Shown in pieces: positions 1 through 8,444 of a DNA stretch of 64,000 nucleotides (its first letter is position 1; the number at the start of each line of letters is the position of its first letter). A program made the translations under genes and the position numbers. The stretch lies in contig FCNR01000042.1 in NCBI GenBank assembly GCA_900016875.1, forward strand, positions 1 to 64,000. Direction: 5' to 3'. Below the pieces are notes generated by a model. That model did no database searches. It was not told where the DNA came from and worked only from the letters and a program-made list of their open reading frames with translations. The DNA comes from Eubacteriaceae bacterium CHKCI004. Lineage in GTDB: Bacteria > Bacillota > Clostridia > Lachnospirales > Lachnospiraceae.

Positions 1-99
1 AAACAAGGAGGGAAATACCCGGCATATATGCCAGAAATCCCAGCATAATACTACAAAATATGAATTTTTCAAGGTACTATAGGTACAGGGCGCAACTAA

Positions 100-965
<866 letters not shown>

Positions 966-966
<1 letters not shown>

Positions 967-1337
967 TGAAAACATTATATTTTACGGGAACGGGCAACTG
1001 CCTGCATGTTGCACGGCAGATTGGCGGGGAGCTGTTATCCATACCAAAGCTTATGAAAGAAGAAGTCATTGAGATAGAGGACAACGCGGCACAGCAGTAT
1101 ACGGTCAATGACGCCTGCGTGCAATGCGGTATCTGTACAAAAGTCTGCCCGGTCGGCAACATCCGTCAGACAGAAGACGGTCATATCCGGTTTGGCAACT
1201 ACTGCGAGGTATGCTACGCCTGCATCCAGAACTGCCCGCAGCATGCCATCCACCTTCCCAATGAACAAAGCGGCGTCCGCTTTCGCAATGAAAATGTAAA
1301 TCTCCAGGAGATTATCGAAGCAAACTGTCAGCAATAA
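966..1337 (+). CDS. EFR1-type flavodoxin/ferredoxin, internally deleted
   Basis: 123 aa. Residues 1-41 match the N-terminus of an EFR1-family protein, including the flavodoxin phosphate-binding loop FTGTGN. The sequence then jumps straight to a C-terminal two-cluster ferredoxin with CVQCGICTKVC and CEVCYACIQNC, ending LQEIIEANCQQ. Full-length relatives are about 250-270 aa, so roughly 130 residues of the flavodoxin domain seem to be missing, in frame. The remaining protein could still carry two 4Fe-4S clusters but probably not FMN. It is coupled to the aldo/keto reductase (ATG overlaps TAA). A related but differently truncated copy lies at 42194-42814. The ferredoxin call is firm; that it is a deletion product is inference. 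Confidence 0.8.
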
Positions 1338-1360
1338 ATGCGGATTCACAACAAAAATAC

Positions 1361-1395
1361 GCCCCGCAACGAGCCGCACACCGGCTCCCCGGGGC
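1361..1395 (-). terminator. Rho-independent terminator of the DUF2798 gene
   Basis: Nested hairpin: outer arms GCCCCG/CGGGGC at 1361-1366 and 1390-1395, inner arms GAGCCG/CGGCTC. Read on the minus strand it is followed by TATTTTTGTT, so it terminates the leftward gene. The plus strand has no T-run after it. Confidence 0.7.
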
Positions 1396-1442
1396 AATAA
1401 ACTGTCTGTAGGGCATCCCTTAAGTCATAAATGAAGATTAAC

Positions 1443-1946
1443 TCACGCCTCCCGGAATATCTTCCCAAACAGCCAGTGGGTGAACGGCGCGGCGGCGAAC
1501 ATATTCCAGAAAAACGCCATCGGGAAGTTTTTGAGGAAGGTTCCGACCCAGATGGCCGGGAGCTGTGTGACGGGCGCCCCGGCCAGGATCACATTAAACA
1601 GGATGGAAGCCACAAGGCTCATGGTCGGGCACATGATGGCGACGGTTCCGGCCTGGCGCAGAAGCTGGCATATGTAAGGATTATCTTTCTCCGGGTTGCT
1701 GTGCTTTGCTGCGAAGGACGCACCGATGCGGTTCCCCCAGAGATTTGAAAAGACAAACACAAGAATCCCCATGTAAGAGGCTTCTTTCAATGCATCCCAG
1801 AAGATGAGATTGGTCATGTTGCTGAAGCCTCCGGCTGTCAGATTGACCCCTTCCTTGATGGCGATATTGTACACCTCCATGCCGTATGCCATGGCATAGG
1901 ACATAATGATTCCGAAAACGATTCCCTGAAGTTTATTCCTAGGCAT
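1443..1946 (-). CDS. DUF2798 family membrane protein
   Basis: 167 aa, hydrophobic, with about four membrane segments arranged as two related halves (residues about 7-75 and 83-160), which is typical of the DUF2798 family. The family's function is not known. The halves share a pattern of small residues and an aromatic-rich helix end (VFSNLWGNRIG; FWNMFAAAPFTHWLFG). The start is ATG 1946, preceded on the minus strand by AAAGGAG about 9 nt upstream. It is divergent from the TetR gene at 2311, and the 360 bp between them holds a palindromic operator, so control by that TetR is possible. Confidence 0.75.
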   Translation of the reverse strand: MPRNKLQGIVFGIIMSYAMAYGMEVYNIAIKEGVNLTAGGFSNMTNLIFWDALKEASYMGILVFVFSNLWGNRIGASFAAKHSNPEKDNPYICQLLRQAGTVAIMCPTMSLVASILFNVILAGAPVTQLPAIWVGTFLKNFPMAFFWNMFAAAPFTHWLFGKIFREA

Positions 1947-2248
1947 CTTTTTAACTCCTTTCTCATAATAGAAAACGTGCAGCCATCAACTGGATTTACG
2001 CAGGATGTGCTACACGTTTTGTTTTATTCTATCAGAAACTTTTCTCTTTTTTCAAAGGTATTTTTGCACAAAAAATTGATAGAATTAATAGAATAAAGAA
2101 GAAAAATTGTTTGTCACTATGATAGATTTTCAATACAGCAGATGGTTGTCTGCTGGTAAAATAGTAACTGAAAAAAATCTTCACTTACTCCCAAATGAAA
2201 CTCTTTCTCAGTTAATCCCTTGTGTATCCCTGTGCCATATGCTATCTT

Positions 2249-2289
2249 GATAACAGTGTTAGCTAACGCTGTTATCTTTTCGATAACAG
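2249..2289. promoter_or_regulatory. Palindromic operator upstream of tetR
   Basis: A 28-bp near-perfect inverted repeat at 2249-2276 with arms starting GATAACAG and ending CTGTTATC around the centre TTAGCTAA (one imperfect pair), followed by a further half-site GATAACAG at 2282-2289. It lies 22-62 bp before the start of the TetR gene and between that gene and the divergent DUF2798 gene. Position and symmetry suggest TetR autoregulation; this is inference. Confidence 0.6.
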
Positions 2290-2310
2290 ACCATTTGTAA
2301 AGGAGGCGGA

Positions 2311-2937
2311 ATGGAAGAGGAAAACAGAACGTTATTGTTGATTTTGCAGGCAGCCCGGGAAGAATTTCTGGCAAAGGGCTTTCAGGGGGCGTCTCTTCGC
2401 CGTATTGTGAAGAAGGCTGGCGTGACCACGGGGGCTTTCTATCGGTACTATCCCACGAAAGAGGCCCTCTTTGAGGCGCTGGTGAAACCGGCCGCCGACG
2501 CGATACAGGGGTACTTTGCCAGCGGACTCCGGGAAATCCGGGAGACGCCGCCGGAAAAACAGACAGGGGAAATGCTTCATGTGTCGGCGGATGCCCTGGA
2601 CCAGGTTCTTGATTATATTTATGACGGCCATTATGATGCTGTAAAGATGCTTTTGTGCTGTGCAGGCGGTACAGCATATGAAAATTTCGTGCAGGAAATC
2701 GTGGAACAGGAGGTGGACGCCACAGCAAGATATCTGGATGCGCTGCGTTCGCTGGGACAATGGGTGCCGGATCTGGACCGGGGACTTTGCCAGATGATCT
2801 CCAGCGGTATGTTTTCCGGTGTCTTCGAGATGGTCGTCCAGGACATGAAGAAAGAAGATGCCAAAAAACGCATCCGGTATCTGAAAGAATTTCACATCGG
2901 AGGCTGGGAACGGATTCTCGGAGTGAAGTTTGACTGA
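2311..2937 (+). CDS. TetR/AcrR family transcriptional regulator
   Basis: 208 aa. The N-terminal helix-turn-helix is typical: AAREEFLAKGFQGASLRRIVKKAGVTTGAFYRYYPTKEALFEAL (written here in part, residues about 12-56). The C-terminal ligand domain is unassigned. A strong AAAGGAGG lies 7 nt before ATG 2311. It precedes the two-gene ABC exporter in the same direction, and the ATAACAG half-sites of its own promoter recur before that operon. It is therefore probably the exporter's repressor, responding to an unknown ligand. Confidence 0.88.
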   Translation: MEEENRTLLLILQAAREEFLAKGFQGASLRRIVKKAGVTTGAFYRYYPTKEALFEALVKPAADAIQGYFASGLREIRETPPEKQTGEMLHVSADALDQVLDYIYDGHYDAVKMLLCCAGGTAYENFVQEIVEQEVDATARYLDALRSLGQWVPDLDRGLCQMISSGMFSGVFEMVVQDMKKEDAKKRIRYLKEFHIGGWERILGVKFD

Positions 2938-2984
2938 TTAAAAATTATAGACTGATTACATGATAATAAAAAACTATATAATAA

Positions 2985-3166
2985 AGAAACAGGAATTTTG
3001 ATACAGCCATATGAGAGAAACAGGAATTTTGGCTTGAAATATAAATTTTGGGTTTTATATCAATTTGGCATATTTCAGGAATTCCTTTTTCTTTCCAATT
3101 GTGGTTAGCTATAACTTATTTTCAATAAAAAGGACTAACTCACATAACAGTTAACTTATATAACAG
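2985..3166. promoter_or_regulatory. AT-rich control region before the ABC exporter
   Basis: The region between tetR and the exporter contains two exact direct copies of a 16-bp sequence (AGAAACAGGAATTTTG, at 2985-3000 and 3016-3031), spaced 31 bp, about three helical turns. Two ATAACAG half-sites follow at 3144-3150 and 3160-3166, matching the half-site of the tetR operator. No gene is present here. The repeats could be binding sites for TetR and for a second factor. Confidence 0.45.
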
Positions 3167-3210
3167 CATAATATATTTAACAATATAAATATAGAAAGGA
3201 GGATTTCATT

Positions 3211-5013
3211 TTGGAAGAAAAGAAAAAATCAACTATCGCCTGGATACTGACCTTTGCCGGCAGCCATAAAAATCTCTATACCATCAGTGTAGCGACGGCG
3301 GTGATGGGGGTGATTTTCGGCGTGATTCCCTATTTTATCATGGGAGATATGATTCACAGGCTGGTGGACGGAGACAGAAACTGGCAGGGGTATCTGATGG
3401 AAGGGATTCTGATGGCATTGTGCTGGGCGGGAAGGGTTTTCTGCCACAGCATCTCAACCACCTGTTCCCATAAGGCTACCTTTCATGTGCTGGGCGGGCT
3501 CCGTCGGCAGATGTGCGATAAACTGTCCAGGGTGCCCATGGGATATGTGAAAGATATGCCGTCCGGCTCATTGAAAAATATTATGATGGAGAGGACGGAC
3601 AGCATTGAGACGACTTTGGCGCATATTCTGCCGGAATTTACTGCTAATCTGCTGGCTCCGCTCTTTGTTTTTTTCTATATGCTGACCATTGACTGGCGCA
3701 TGGCGCTCATTTCTCTGATTACGGTGCCGCTGGGATTTCTTTGTTACATGCTTATGATGGTTGGATATGAGGAAAATTACAGAAATGTGCTGACAAAAAC
3801 CAAGACGTTAAATGATACGGCGGTGGAATATATCAACGGTATTGAAGTCATAAAGGCATTCGGAAAAGCAAAAAGTTCCTATGAGCGTTTTGTCACAGCA
3901 GCGAGGGAAGGCGCTTCCTGCTATGTGGACTGGATGCGGAAATGTGATATTCCTTTTTCACTGGCCATGGTCTTAACACCCTGCACGGCGCTCACCGTGC
4001 TGCCCTTCGGCGGACTGTTTGTGATGAACGGAAGTCTTTCTCCAACGGATTTTATTATGATCATTCTGTTGTCGGTGGGACTGGTTCAGCCGCTGATTAC
4101 CTGCATGTCCTTTTCTGATGATATCGGAAAGATGAAAACAATTTTTGACGAAGTCACCGGTATACTGACTGCGGAAGAACTGTCCCGTCCGGCCAGAAAT
4201 CAGAAGACGCCGGAAGATGATTCTGTCGTTCTCAGAAATGTACGTTTTGGATATCATGACAAAGAGGTACTTCACGGTATTGATATGGAAATTCCGTCTG
4301 GTACTGTTACCGCTCTGGTGGGGCCTTCCGGCAGCGGCAAATCAACTATCGCTAAGCTCATTGCCTCCCTCTGGGATGTGAAGGAGGGCAGCATCTATAT
4401 CGGCGGCGTGGATATACGGAAACTGTCATTGGAAGAATATAACCGGAAAGTGGCATATGTGTCTCAGGATAATTATCTTTTTAATGACACTATCATGGAA
4501 AATATCCGCATGGGACGGTCAGGAGCCACAGACGAAGAGGTGATCGCCGTGGCAAAAAAAAGTGGATGCCACGATTTTATCATGGAGTTGGAGAACGGTT
4601 ATGACACCATTGCCGGTGGTTCCGGCGGACATCTTTCCGGCGGCGAGCGGCAGCGGATCGCAATTGCCCGCGCCATGTTAAAAGATGCTCCCGTTGTTAT
4701 TTTGGATGAGGCCAGCGCATACATGGATCCGGAGAATGAGGCGGTGATTCAGACTTCTGTGGCAAAACTGGTGCAGGGTAAGACGCTGATCGTCATTGCA
4801 CACCGTCTTTCAACCATCGCCGATGCAGACCGGATTTATGTGATTGATAAAGGCCGCGTGGATTCATTCGGAACCCATGGGGAACTGCTGAAAAATAACG
4901 GATTATATAAAAAAATGTGGGAGGCGCACATTTCTGTGAAAGATACGGTGAAAGCAAAAAGCAGCGCAAGGGTCGAAAAGAATCCGGAAAAGGGAGGTGT
5001 CGCTCATGCTTAA
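3211..5013 (+). CDS. ABC exporter half-transporter, first subunit
   Basis: 600 aa: N-terminal six-helix exporter membrane domain (about residues 20-310) fused to a nucleotide-binding domain (about 340-580). Walker A is GPSGSGKST, the Q-loop is VSQDNYLF, the signature is LSGGE, Walker B is VVILDEAS and the switch His is in IAHRLS. The start is TTG 3211 with GGAGG about 8 nt upstream. It overlaps the next gene slightly, so the two probably make a heterodimer. Pairs like this behind a TetR gene occur widely in clostridia; similar heterodimers handle siderophores, drugs or peptides, but the substrate cannot be read from sequence. Confidence 0.9.
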   Translation: MEEKKKSTIAWILTFAGSHKNLYTISVATAVMGVIFGVIPYFIMGDMIHRLVDGDRNWQGYLMEGILMALCWAGRVFCHSISTTCSHKATFHVLGGLRRQMCDKLSRVPMGYVKDMPSGSLKNIMMERTDSIETTLAHILPEFTANLLAPLFVFFYMLTIDWRMALISLITVPLGFLCYMLMMVGYEENYRNVLTKTKTLNDTAVEYINGIEVIKAFGKAKSSYERFVTAAREGASCYVDWMRKCDIPFSLAMVLTPCTALTVLPFGGLFVMNGSLSPTDFIMIILLSVGLVQPLITCMSFSDDIGKMKTIFDEVTGILTAEELSRPARNQKTPEDDSVVLRNVRFGYHDKEVLHGIDMEIPSGTVTALVGPSGSGKSTIAKLIASLWDVKEGSIYIGGVDIRKLSLEEYNRKVAYVSQDNYLFNDTIMENIRMGRSGATDEEVIAVAKKSGCHDFIMELENGYDTIAGGSGGHLSGGERQRIAIARAMLKDAPVVILDEASAYMDPENEAVIQTSVAKLVQGKTLIVIAHRLSTIADADRIYVIDKGRVDSFGTHGELLKNNGLYKKMWEAHISVKDTVKAKSSARVEKNPEKGGVAHA

Positions 5014-6739
5014 AATCCTGTTAAAGTTTTTTGATTTCTGCGGCGGAAAAAATAAGAGGAAATTCTATCATTCCATTGTATTTGGTATTTTTATGGCATT
5101 GTTTGAAGCCTTAAAGATTCCGGCCATTGTGCTCATGCTTGATGCTGTCATTGACGGGCGGGTTACGCCTGCGGTTACCTGGCAGTGCCTGGGTATCTGC
5201 CTTGTCAGTGTCATCGGCGGCTCCGTGGTTCGCTATTTTAATACGATCATCCAGTGCGAGGCGGGCTATGATACTACGGCAGGGAAGCGGATCGAGATCG
5301 CGGAGCATCTGCGGTACCTGCCCATGGGATATTTTAATAAGAACAGCATGGGTTATATCACTTCGGTGACCACTAATACCATGGAGTCACTCGGGGATGT
5401 GGCAACCAGAGTGGTCATGCTGACTACCCAGGGCGTGCTTACTACGCTGATTGTCGACATCATGCTTCTGTTTTACGATTACAGGATCGGTCTTGTGGTA
5501 CTTGCGGGCCTTCTGCTCTTTTTCCTGGTTAACAGCCGTATGCAGAAAAAGTCGGAGCGCATTTCACCCAAAAAGATTGCTGCCGACAGCACTCTTGTCG
5601 AACAGCTTCTGGAATACATTCAGGGTATAATGGAGGTGCGCTCCTATAATCTGTCCGGTGCCCAGAGCCGGAAGCTAAACTCTGCCATCGATGAAAATGT
5701 GGATACCAATTTTCTTCTGGAAAAAACATTTATCCCATACATGGGCCTGCAGAGCTTAGTGACCAAAATCACCGGCGTTGCCATGTGCCTGCTTTCCCTC
5801 TGGTTTTATCTGCAGGGAACCATGGAGCTGATGGTGTGCATCGCCATGATAATCTGTTCGTTTATCGTTTACTCCAGCCTGGATTCCGCCGGAAATTATT
5901 CGGCTCTCCTTCGCACCGTGGACGTCAGTGTGGATAAAGCGCAGGAAATCCTGGACCTGGAACCGATGGATATCAGTGGAAAGGATCTGGTTCCTGCAGA
6001 TTATTCTATTGATGTGGATGATATTGACTTTTCCTATGACAAACGAAAAATCATCGACGGAATTACCCTGCATATCCCGGAGCGGACCACCACAGCCATC
6101 GTGGGTCCCAGCGGAGGAGGCAAGACGACACTTTGTCATCTGATCGCCCGGTTCTGGGACGTGGACGGCGGACAGGTGCGCCTGGGCGGCTCCGATGTGC
6201 GGGAGTACAGCATGGACAGTCTCATGCGTAACTTTAGTTTCGTCTTCCAGGATGTATATCTTTTCCAGGACACTGTTGCCAACAATATCCGCTTCGGTCA
6301 GGAGGACGCTCCCATGGAAAAGGTCATTGAGGCGGCCCAAAAAGCCTGCTGTCATGATTTTATCATGGCGCTTCCCGATGGATACAATACTGTCATCGGT
6401 GAGGGCGGCGCGTCTCTCTCCGGCGGGGAAAAGCAGCGGCTGTCCATCGCCAGAGCCATCATGAAAGATTCTCCGGTCATCATTTTGGATGAGGCAACCG
6501 CAAACATTGACCCCGAGAATGAAAAGGATCTGGTGACTGCCATTGAGGCCCTCACCAGAGAAAAGACCATTATCATGATCGCTCACAGGCTGAAGACTGT
6601 CAGAAATGCCGATCAGATCATCGTGGTTGACCAGGGACGGATCGTTCAGCAGGGTCGCCATGATGATCTGATGAGTCAGGAAGGAATTTATCGAAGATTC
6701 GTAAACGCCAGAGAGACGGCAGCCGGATGGAAGTTATAG
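5006..6739 (+). CDS. ABC exporter half-transporter, second subunit
   Basis: About 577 aa with the same membrane domain plus ATPase layout as its partner. Walker A is GPSGGGKTT, signature LSGGE, Walker B VIILDEAT, switch IAHRLK. Both ATPase domains keep their catalytic Glu, so no degenerate site is evident. ATG 5006 is chosen because GGGAGG ends 8 nt before it; a GTG at 4997 is in frame but sits inside that ribosome-binding site. It overlaps the first subunit by 8 nt, implying translational coupling. Likely regulated by the TetR at 2311. Confidence 0.9.
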   Translation: MLKILLKFFDFCGGKNKRKFYHSIVFGIFMALFEALKIPAIVLMLDAVIDGRVTPAVTWQCLGICLVSVIGGSVVRYFNTIIQCEAGYDTTAGKRIEIAEHLRYLPMGYFNKNSMGYITSVTTNTMESLGDVATRVVMLTTQGVLTTLIVDIMLLFYDYRIGLVVLAGLLLFFLVNSRMQKKSERISPKKIAADSTLVEQLLEYIQGIMEVRSYNLSGAQSRKLNSAIDENVDTNFLLEKTFIPYMGLQSLVTKITGVAMCLLSLWFYLQGTMELMVCIAMIICSFIVYSSLDSAGNYSALLRTVDVSVDKAQEILDLEPMDISGKDLVPADYSIDVDDIDFSYDKRKIIDGITLHIPERTTTAIVGPSGGGKTTLCHLIARFWDVDGGQVRLGGSDVREYSMDSLMRNFSFVFQDVYLFQDTVANNIRFGQEDAPMEKVIEAAQKACCHDFIMALPDGYNTVIGEGGASLSGGEKQRLSIARAIMKDSPVIILDEATANIDPENEKDLVTAIEALTREKTIIMIAHRLKTVRNADQIIVVDQGRIVQQGRHDDLMSQEGIYRRFVNARETAAGWKL

Positions 6740-6800
6740 CCGAAAGTAAATGCCGTTGCACCGGGTATCGGATGGATTGAAGCAGACGGAAATACTGGCA

Positions 6801-6942
6801 TAAGAAAAAAGTCATTTGGACAATTTCTGCATTCTGTCCCAAAAGGTAACACTTTTCGTGACCTTGTCCGAAAAAGTAACACTTTTTGGTGGGGTGTCCC
6901 ATTTTGAGACAGAAAAAAAGTTTTGCCCAATGACTTTTTTTC
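6801..6942. mobile_element. Repeat resembling a solo insertion-sequence end
   Basis: About 140 bp bounded by an imperfect inverted repeat (AAAAAAGTCATT at 6805-6816 against AATGACTTTTTT at 6929-6940). Inside are two full and one partial copies of a 30-bp unit starting TGTCC and containing AAAGTAACACTTTT-like sequence (6835-6864, 6865-6894, 6895-6912). Multiple internal repeats starting TGTCC next to the terminus are a feature of IS21-family ends. There is no transposase, so this would be a remnant or a MITE-like derivative. Family assignment is tentative. Confidence 0.35.
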
Positions 6943-7026
6943 GTGTTGAATTTATCATAAAGGCATAGTCAGAAAATTTTGTTTTCTGGCAAGAATAAAA
7001 ATTATGAACAAAAGGAGAAAGATAGA

Positions 7027-8373
7027 ATGAGTACACTTGTAGAGAAAGCAAAAATCGCGGCCATGTCCGCATCACTGACAAAAACATGGGAGTATCTTGG
7101 AAAGAATCCGGAGGAAAATGTACCCAAACTGATGGAACTTGTTGATAAAGTTGCGCCTGATGGCTGGTATGAAGGACAGAGAAACGCATTCAGAAAAGCC
7201 ATTGAAGAAAAGAGCAATTGGTACGAACTGATTATGAAAGTTTGGAATTTGGATGAAGGCGTCCGGAACACATTTTTTAAGAATTTTATCGTCAACGCCA
7301 GCCTTATTGGAAGCGCTAAACAGGAAGAAACGGCGGAAAAGGAAAATTGCAATGTGCCGTGGGCAATTCTCCTGGATCCGACTTCTGCCTGCAACATGCA
7401 TTGTACCGGATGCTGGGCTGCCGAGTATGGCAATCGCCTGAATCTTTCTTTTGAAGAACTTGATTCCATTGTCTCTCAGGGTAAAGAGCTCGGCACCTAT
7501 ATGTATATTTTTACCGGCGGTGAGCCGTTGGTGAGAAAGAAAGATATCATCAAACTTTGTGAAACTCATCCGGACTGTGAATTTTTGAGCTTTACCAATG
7601 GAACACTGATTGATGAAGAATTTTGCCAGGAAATGCTCCGGGTGAAAAACTTTGTTCCGGCTATCAGTCTGGAAGGTTTTGAGATGGCAAATGACGGAAG
7701 AAGAGGACAGGGTGCTTATGAAAAAGTCATGAAGGCTATGAAACTGTTAAAAGACCATAAATTACCATTTGGTATTTCTGCTTGCTATACCAGCAAAAAC
7801 TGTTATGATATCACCAGTGAGGAATTTTTTGACATGATCATAAACGCGGGAGCATTGTTCATCTGGTTCTTTCATTATATGCCGGTCGGAAATGGCGCTG
7901 CGCCGGAACTTCTTCCTGCGCCGGAGCAAAGAAAGATGATTTATGACAGAATCCGTACATACAGAAACTCCAAGGCGATTTTTTCCATGGACTTCCAGAA
8001 TGACGCCGAGTACGTGGGAGGCTGTATCGCAGGAGGAAGACGTTATCTGCACATTAATGCAAAAGGTGATGTGGAGCCATGTGTATTTATCCATTATTCG
8101 AATGCAAATATCCGGGAATGTACGCTGCTTGAAGCATTAAAGAGCCCGATTTTCATGGCATACCATGATGGACAGCCCTTTAACGAAAATATGCTCCGTC
8201 CGTGTCCGATGCTGGAGAATCCGGAGATCCTTCCAAAAATGGTCAGAGAATCCGGAGCGAAATCCACGGATTATGAGTCGCCGGAAGAAGCAGATAAGCT
8301 GAGTGAGCGCTGTCAGCCTTACGCAGATAACTGGAAACCGCAGGCGGAAGAACTGTGGGAGAGCCACAGATAA
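7027..8373 (+). CDS. Radical SAM enzyme with C-terminal auxiliary-cluster region
   Basis: 448 aa. A helical N-terminal region of about 110 residues is followed by the radical SAM core with the SAM-binding cluster at Cys122, Cys126 and Cys129 (CNMHCTGC) and GGEP at 164-167. The C-terminal third has a SPASM/twitch-like pattern (GGCIAGGRRYLHINAKGDVEPC, then a later PCP motif), so a second iron-sulfur cluster is likely. ATG 7027 is taken for its AAAGGAG 8 nt upstream. It is followed by a P-type ATPase and a cysteine-less paralogue, all in one direction. The substrate is unknown; a membrane or lipid-linked target is only a guess from the ATPase partner. Confidence 0.88.
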   Translation: MSTLVEKAKIAAMSASLTKTWEYLGKNPEENVPKLMELVDKVAPDGWYEGQRNAFRKAIEEKSNWYELIMKVWNLDEGVRNTFFKNFIVNASLIGSAKQEETAEKENCNVPWAILLDPTSACNMHCTGCWAAEYGNRLNLSFEELDSIVSQGKELGTYMYIFTGGEPLVRKKDIIKLCETHPDCEFLSFTNGTLIDEEFCQEMLRVKNFVPAISLEGFEMANDGRRGQGAYEKVMKAMKLLKDHKLPFGISACYTSKNCYDITSEEFFDMIINAGALFIWFFHYMPVGNGAAPELLPAPEQRKMIYDRIRTYRNSKAIFSMDFQNDAEYVGGCIAGGRRYLHINAKGDVEPCVFIHYSNANIRECTLLEALKSPIFMAYHDGQPFNENMLRPCPMLENPEILPKMVRESGAKSTDYESPEEADKLSERCQPYADNWKPQAEELWESHR

Positions 8374-8444
8374 TATTTGATCGTACATAAGATGGAAGTG
8401 ACAAAGGGCGGATGACGCAAAAATACCGACAGGAGTGGAATTGA

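Noticed and set aside
5756-6661. 301-codon frame antisense to the second ABC subunit
   Set aside because: Overlaps intact ATPase motifs on the plus strand; composition of a shadow frame.
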